Origin: Pedobacter polaris
GTDB taxonomy: Bacteria > Bacteroidota > Bacteroidia > Sphingobacteriales > Sphingobacteriaceae
Direction of reading: 5' to 3'
DNA length: 64,000 nt
NCBI RefSeq assembly: GCF_005116505.1
Contig: NZ_SWBR01000004.1
Location: forward strand, 310,001-374,000
The translations under genes and the position numbers were made by a program. A model generated the notes under the pieces. It made no database searches and was not told the DNA's origin. It worked only from the letters and a program-made list of their open reading frames with translations. Shown here one piece after another: positions 62,339 to 64,000 of the stretch; positions within the stretch are counted from its first letter, which is position 1; the number at the start of each line of letters is the position of its first letter.

Positions 62339-63610
62339 TTAACTTTTCACTTTGTCTTTCATCACAATTTGACAGGTATGTCTGCTTTTAACTTCCAATA
62401 AAACATCTTTATTAACTATTACTCTGTCTATTGTTTGCTGATTGTAATAACGAATGGTTACCAATTCTAGTCCATCGTTATATTTAACCTTAAAAGTTTT
62501 ACTTAAATCTGTAATTAGTTGTTTAATCTTCACTTCATCATTGTCAACACTTACAGAAAAACTAATGGCAGAGTTGAGCATTGTATTCACCTTAACCTTG
62601 TTTTTATGTAAAATATTAAAAATGTGACTTAAGTTTTCTTCAATGATAAAAGAGAAATCTTTAGGAAAAATAGAAATTAATACCTGATTTACCTTAAAAA
62701 TGAAAGAGGGGATAGGCAAACGAGATTCAATACTTGTTATAGCAGTACCCTTAGCATCTGGCTGTAAGAAAGAGCGTACATATAATGGTATTCCTTTGTT
62801 TTGAATAGGTTTTATTGTTTTTGGATGTATTACTGTTGCTCCATAGTAGGTAAGCTCAATTGCGTCATGGTAAGACAAATGCTCAATTTTTTCAGTTTCA
62901 TCAAACCATTTTGGGTCTGCATTTAAAACTCCAGGTACATCTTTCCAAATGGTCATTGATTCTGCATTTAAGCAAGCACAAAAAATTGCAGCAGAATAAT
63001 CTGAACCTTCTCTTCCTAATGTGCTGGTAAAGTTTTCACTTGTTCCGCCAATAAAACCCTGTGTTACTACAATTCCTTTGTCTAAAAAGGTAGTTAAATG
63101 TTTTTGAACCTCTTGCTCCGTTTTATCCCAAATTACATTAGCTTCTCTATAAGTGTTATCTGTTTTAATATAATTTCTAGCATCTGCCCAAATGGCAAAA
63201 ACTCCACTCAAATTTAAATAAGCTGCAACAATTTTTGTAGACACTAATTCTCCAATAGAAACTATTTGATCATATAAATAATCAGCACTATCACTAGCCT
63301 CTTCTTCTAAAAGCCACTCAATTTCTACAAATGTATTAGCTACATCATCATATATTGGGTTTTTGTGATCTTGAAATAATTCATTTATAATGTTAAAATG
63401 ATAAGCTTTCACCTCTTCGAAAAGTTGATGTGCTTTTTCTTCACCTTTTACATAGGCCCAAGTTAATTCTTCTAATTTATTGGTCATTTTGCCCATTGCA
63501 GAGATTACAATCAATAAATTATTAGCTGGATAGCCTTGAACTATTTTAACTAAATTTTTAACACCTTCTGCGTCTTTAACAGATGCGCCTCCGAACTTAA
63601 ATACTTGCAT
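62339..63610 (-). CDS. Aspartate kinase
   Basis: A protein of 423 residues. The amino-acid kinase domain begins with VFKFGGASVKDAEGVKNL and contains TSTLGREGSDYSAAIFCACL with the ATP/aspartate site. A C-terminal regulatory region with ACT-like sequence (VLISIFPKDFSFIIEENLSH, VKVNTMLNSAISFSVSVD) suggests feedback control by lysine or threonine. It makes aspartyl phosphate for lysine, threonine and methionine synthesis. Its start overlaps the stop of the upstream gene by one base (TAATG), so the two are translationally coupled. Confidence 0.9.
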   Translation of the reverse strand: MQVFKFGGASVKDAEGVKNLVKIVQGYPANNLLIVISAMGKMTNKLEELTWAYVKGEEKAHQLFEEVKAYHFNIINELFQDHKNPIYDDVANTFVEIEWLLEEEASDSADYLYDQIVSIGELVSTKIVAAYLNLSGVFAIWADARNYIKTDNTYREANVIWDKTEQEVQKHLTTFLDKGIVVTQGFIGGTSENFTSTLGREGSDYSAAIFCACLNAESMTIWKDVPGVLNADPKWFDETEKIEHLSYHDAIELTYYGATVIHPKTIKPIQNKGIPLYVRSFLQPDAKGTAITSIESRLPIPSFIFKVNQVLISIFPKDFSFIIEENLSHIFNILHKNKVKVNTMLNSAISFSVSVDNDEVKIKQLITDLSKTFKVKYNDGLELVTIRYYNQQTIDRVIVNKDVLLEVKSRHTCQIVMKDKVKS

Positions 63611-64000
63611 TAATTTGTAGCGGTTAAAATGGTATTTGGTTTAGCTATGCTTTTTACAGCATCGAATGGAATAATTAATTCGGTTGTGCCGGCAGCATAA
63701 GGTTTAATTTCATAAGGATTATAAAGAAAAACTAAACCTTTATCACTCACGTAAAAACTTTCAGGTAAAGAAAAAATTCCTTTTTCAAAAAAATACTTTT
63801 CAACCAATGGTTCTGTTGGTGTTAGTTTTTCATTTTTACGAAAAATTGCCTCAGCGATGTTTAATAACTTAGATATCTGACTAACATCAATTAATGAATC
63901 CAAAGTTACTGCTTGATTAGTTTTAGGATTATAGTTGAGATAGGAGATGTTTGTATTGCCATGTGCTCCACCAGCATAATCAGCATGTATATATTGCAGT
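63610..64000 (-). CDS. DUF3298-type (RsiV-like) protein, 5' end outside window
   Basis: The frame is open to the window edge, so only the C-terminal 129 or so residues are visible. The segment starts near QYIHADYAGGAHGNTNISYL and contains GIFSLPESFYVSDKGLVFLY and NPYEIKPYAAGTTELIIPF, the typical C-terminal pattern of DUF3298/RsiV-like domains. A TTG at 63901-63903 looks like a start only because the view is cut; the pattern continues upstream of it. These proteins are usually secreted or lipoproteins of unclear function. Confidence 0.85.
   Translation of the reverse strand, partial: LQYIHADYAGGAHGNTNISYLNYNPKTNQAVTLDSLIDVSQISKLLNIAEAIFRKNEKLTPTEPLVEKYFFEKGIFSLPESFYVSDKGLVFLYNPYEIKPYAAGTTELIIPFDAVKSIAKPNTILTATN

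Noticed and set aside
1..64000. CRISPR arrays, tRNA or rRNA genes, insertion sequences, prophage
   Set aside because: I looked for regular direct repeats with spacers, cloverleaf-like genes, conserved rRNA stretches and transposase or integrase proteins, and saw none.

Overview
The window is from a low-GC member of the Bacteroidota, most probably a Pedobacter-like member of the Sphingobacteriaceae. The reasons are the SusC/SusD pair, promoter elements of the Bacteroidota type (TAnnTTTG at -7), no strong Shine-Dalgarno sequence before most starts, many lipoproteins, and families typical of this group (DUF2723, DUF3298, HTH_Crp-fused response regulators). I see no tRNA, rRNA, CRISPR array, insertion sequence or prophage gene.

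Layout. (1) 1-3844: a PAS sensor cut by the window edge, a YceI-like secreted protein, a response regulator fused to a CRP/FNR-type regulator with a CRP-like palindrome nearby, a low-affinity iron permease-like protein and a SemiSWEET sugar transporter. (2) 3872-4440: a broken or frameshifted gene of unknown function. (3) 4503-9838, minus strand: a tightly overlapping seven-gene operon with a type III polyketide synthase, methyltransferase, flavin oxidoreductase and dedicated ketosynthase, dehydratase, acyl carrier protein and phosphopantetheinyl transferase. It probably makes a phenolic lipid. (4) 10785-14878: a kaiC-kaiB-kaiB operon followed by a PAS histidine kinase that an in-frame TAG splits just before the HisKA domain.

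(5) 15180-45357: a large pectin utilisation locus. A LacI-family regulator lies divergent to susC, susD and a surface lipoprotein. Next come two CE12-type esterases, two CE8 pectinesterases, a GH43, a GH28, a GH105 with a DUF4350 tail and a PL10 pectate lyase. A catabolic operon follows: uxaB, uxaA, kduI, an SDR dehydrogenase, uxaC, kdgK, kdgA, a hexuronate MFS importer and a GapN-like dehydrogenase. Together these demethylate, deacetylate and cut pectin, import the products, take saturated and unsaturated galacturonate to 2-keto-3-deoxygluconate, and end in pyruvate and 3-phosphoglycerate. Four copies of an ACGATTGCnCA site lie 56-58 bases upstream of a -7-like box at four promoters of this locus, which defines a probable regulon of the divergent LacI-type regulator.

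(6) 45463-53295: a possible small RNA, then housekeeping genes (ubiX, mtaB, lgt, suhB, an Hsp70-like protein, a NifU-family protein, purB). (7) 53431-55931: a probable envelope-stress module. It has two small paralogous lipoproteins (one frameshifted), an ECF sigma factor, and a membrane protein joining an anti-sigma-like N terminus to a trypsin-like periplasmic protease. Four copies of a two-part motif, GGTTACC-N14/15-GTATTAA, sit in front of these genes on the proper strands and may be the promoter of this sigma factor. (8) 56007-64000: DUF72, 1-Cys peroxiredoxin, cold-shock protein, a DUF2723 membrane protein, a THUMP-like methyltransferase, aspartate kinase, and a DUF3298-type protein cut by the window end.
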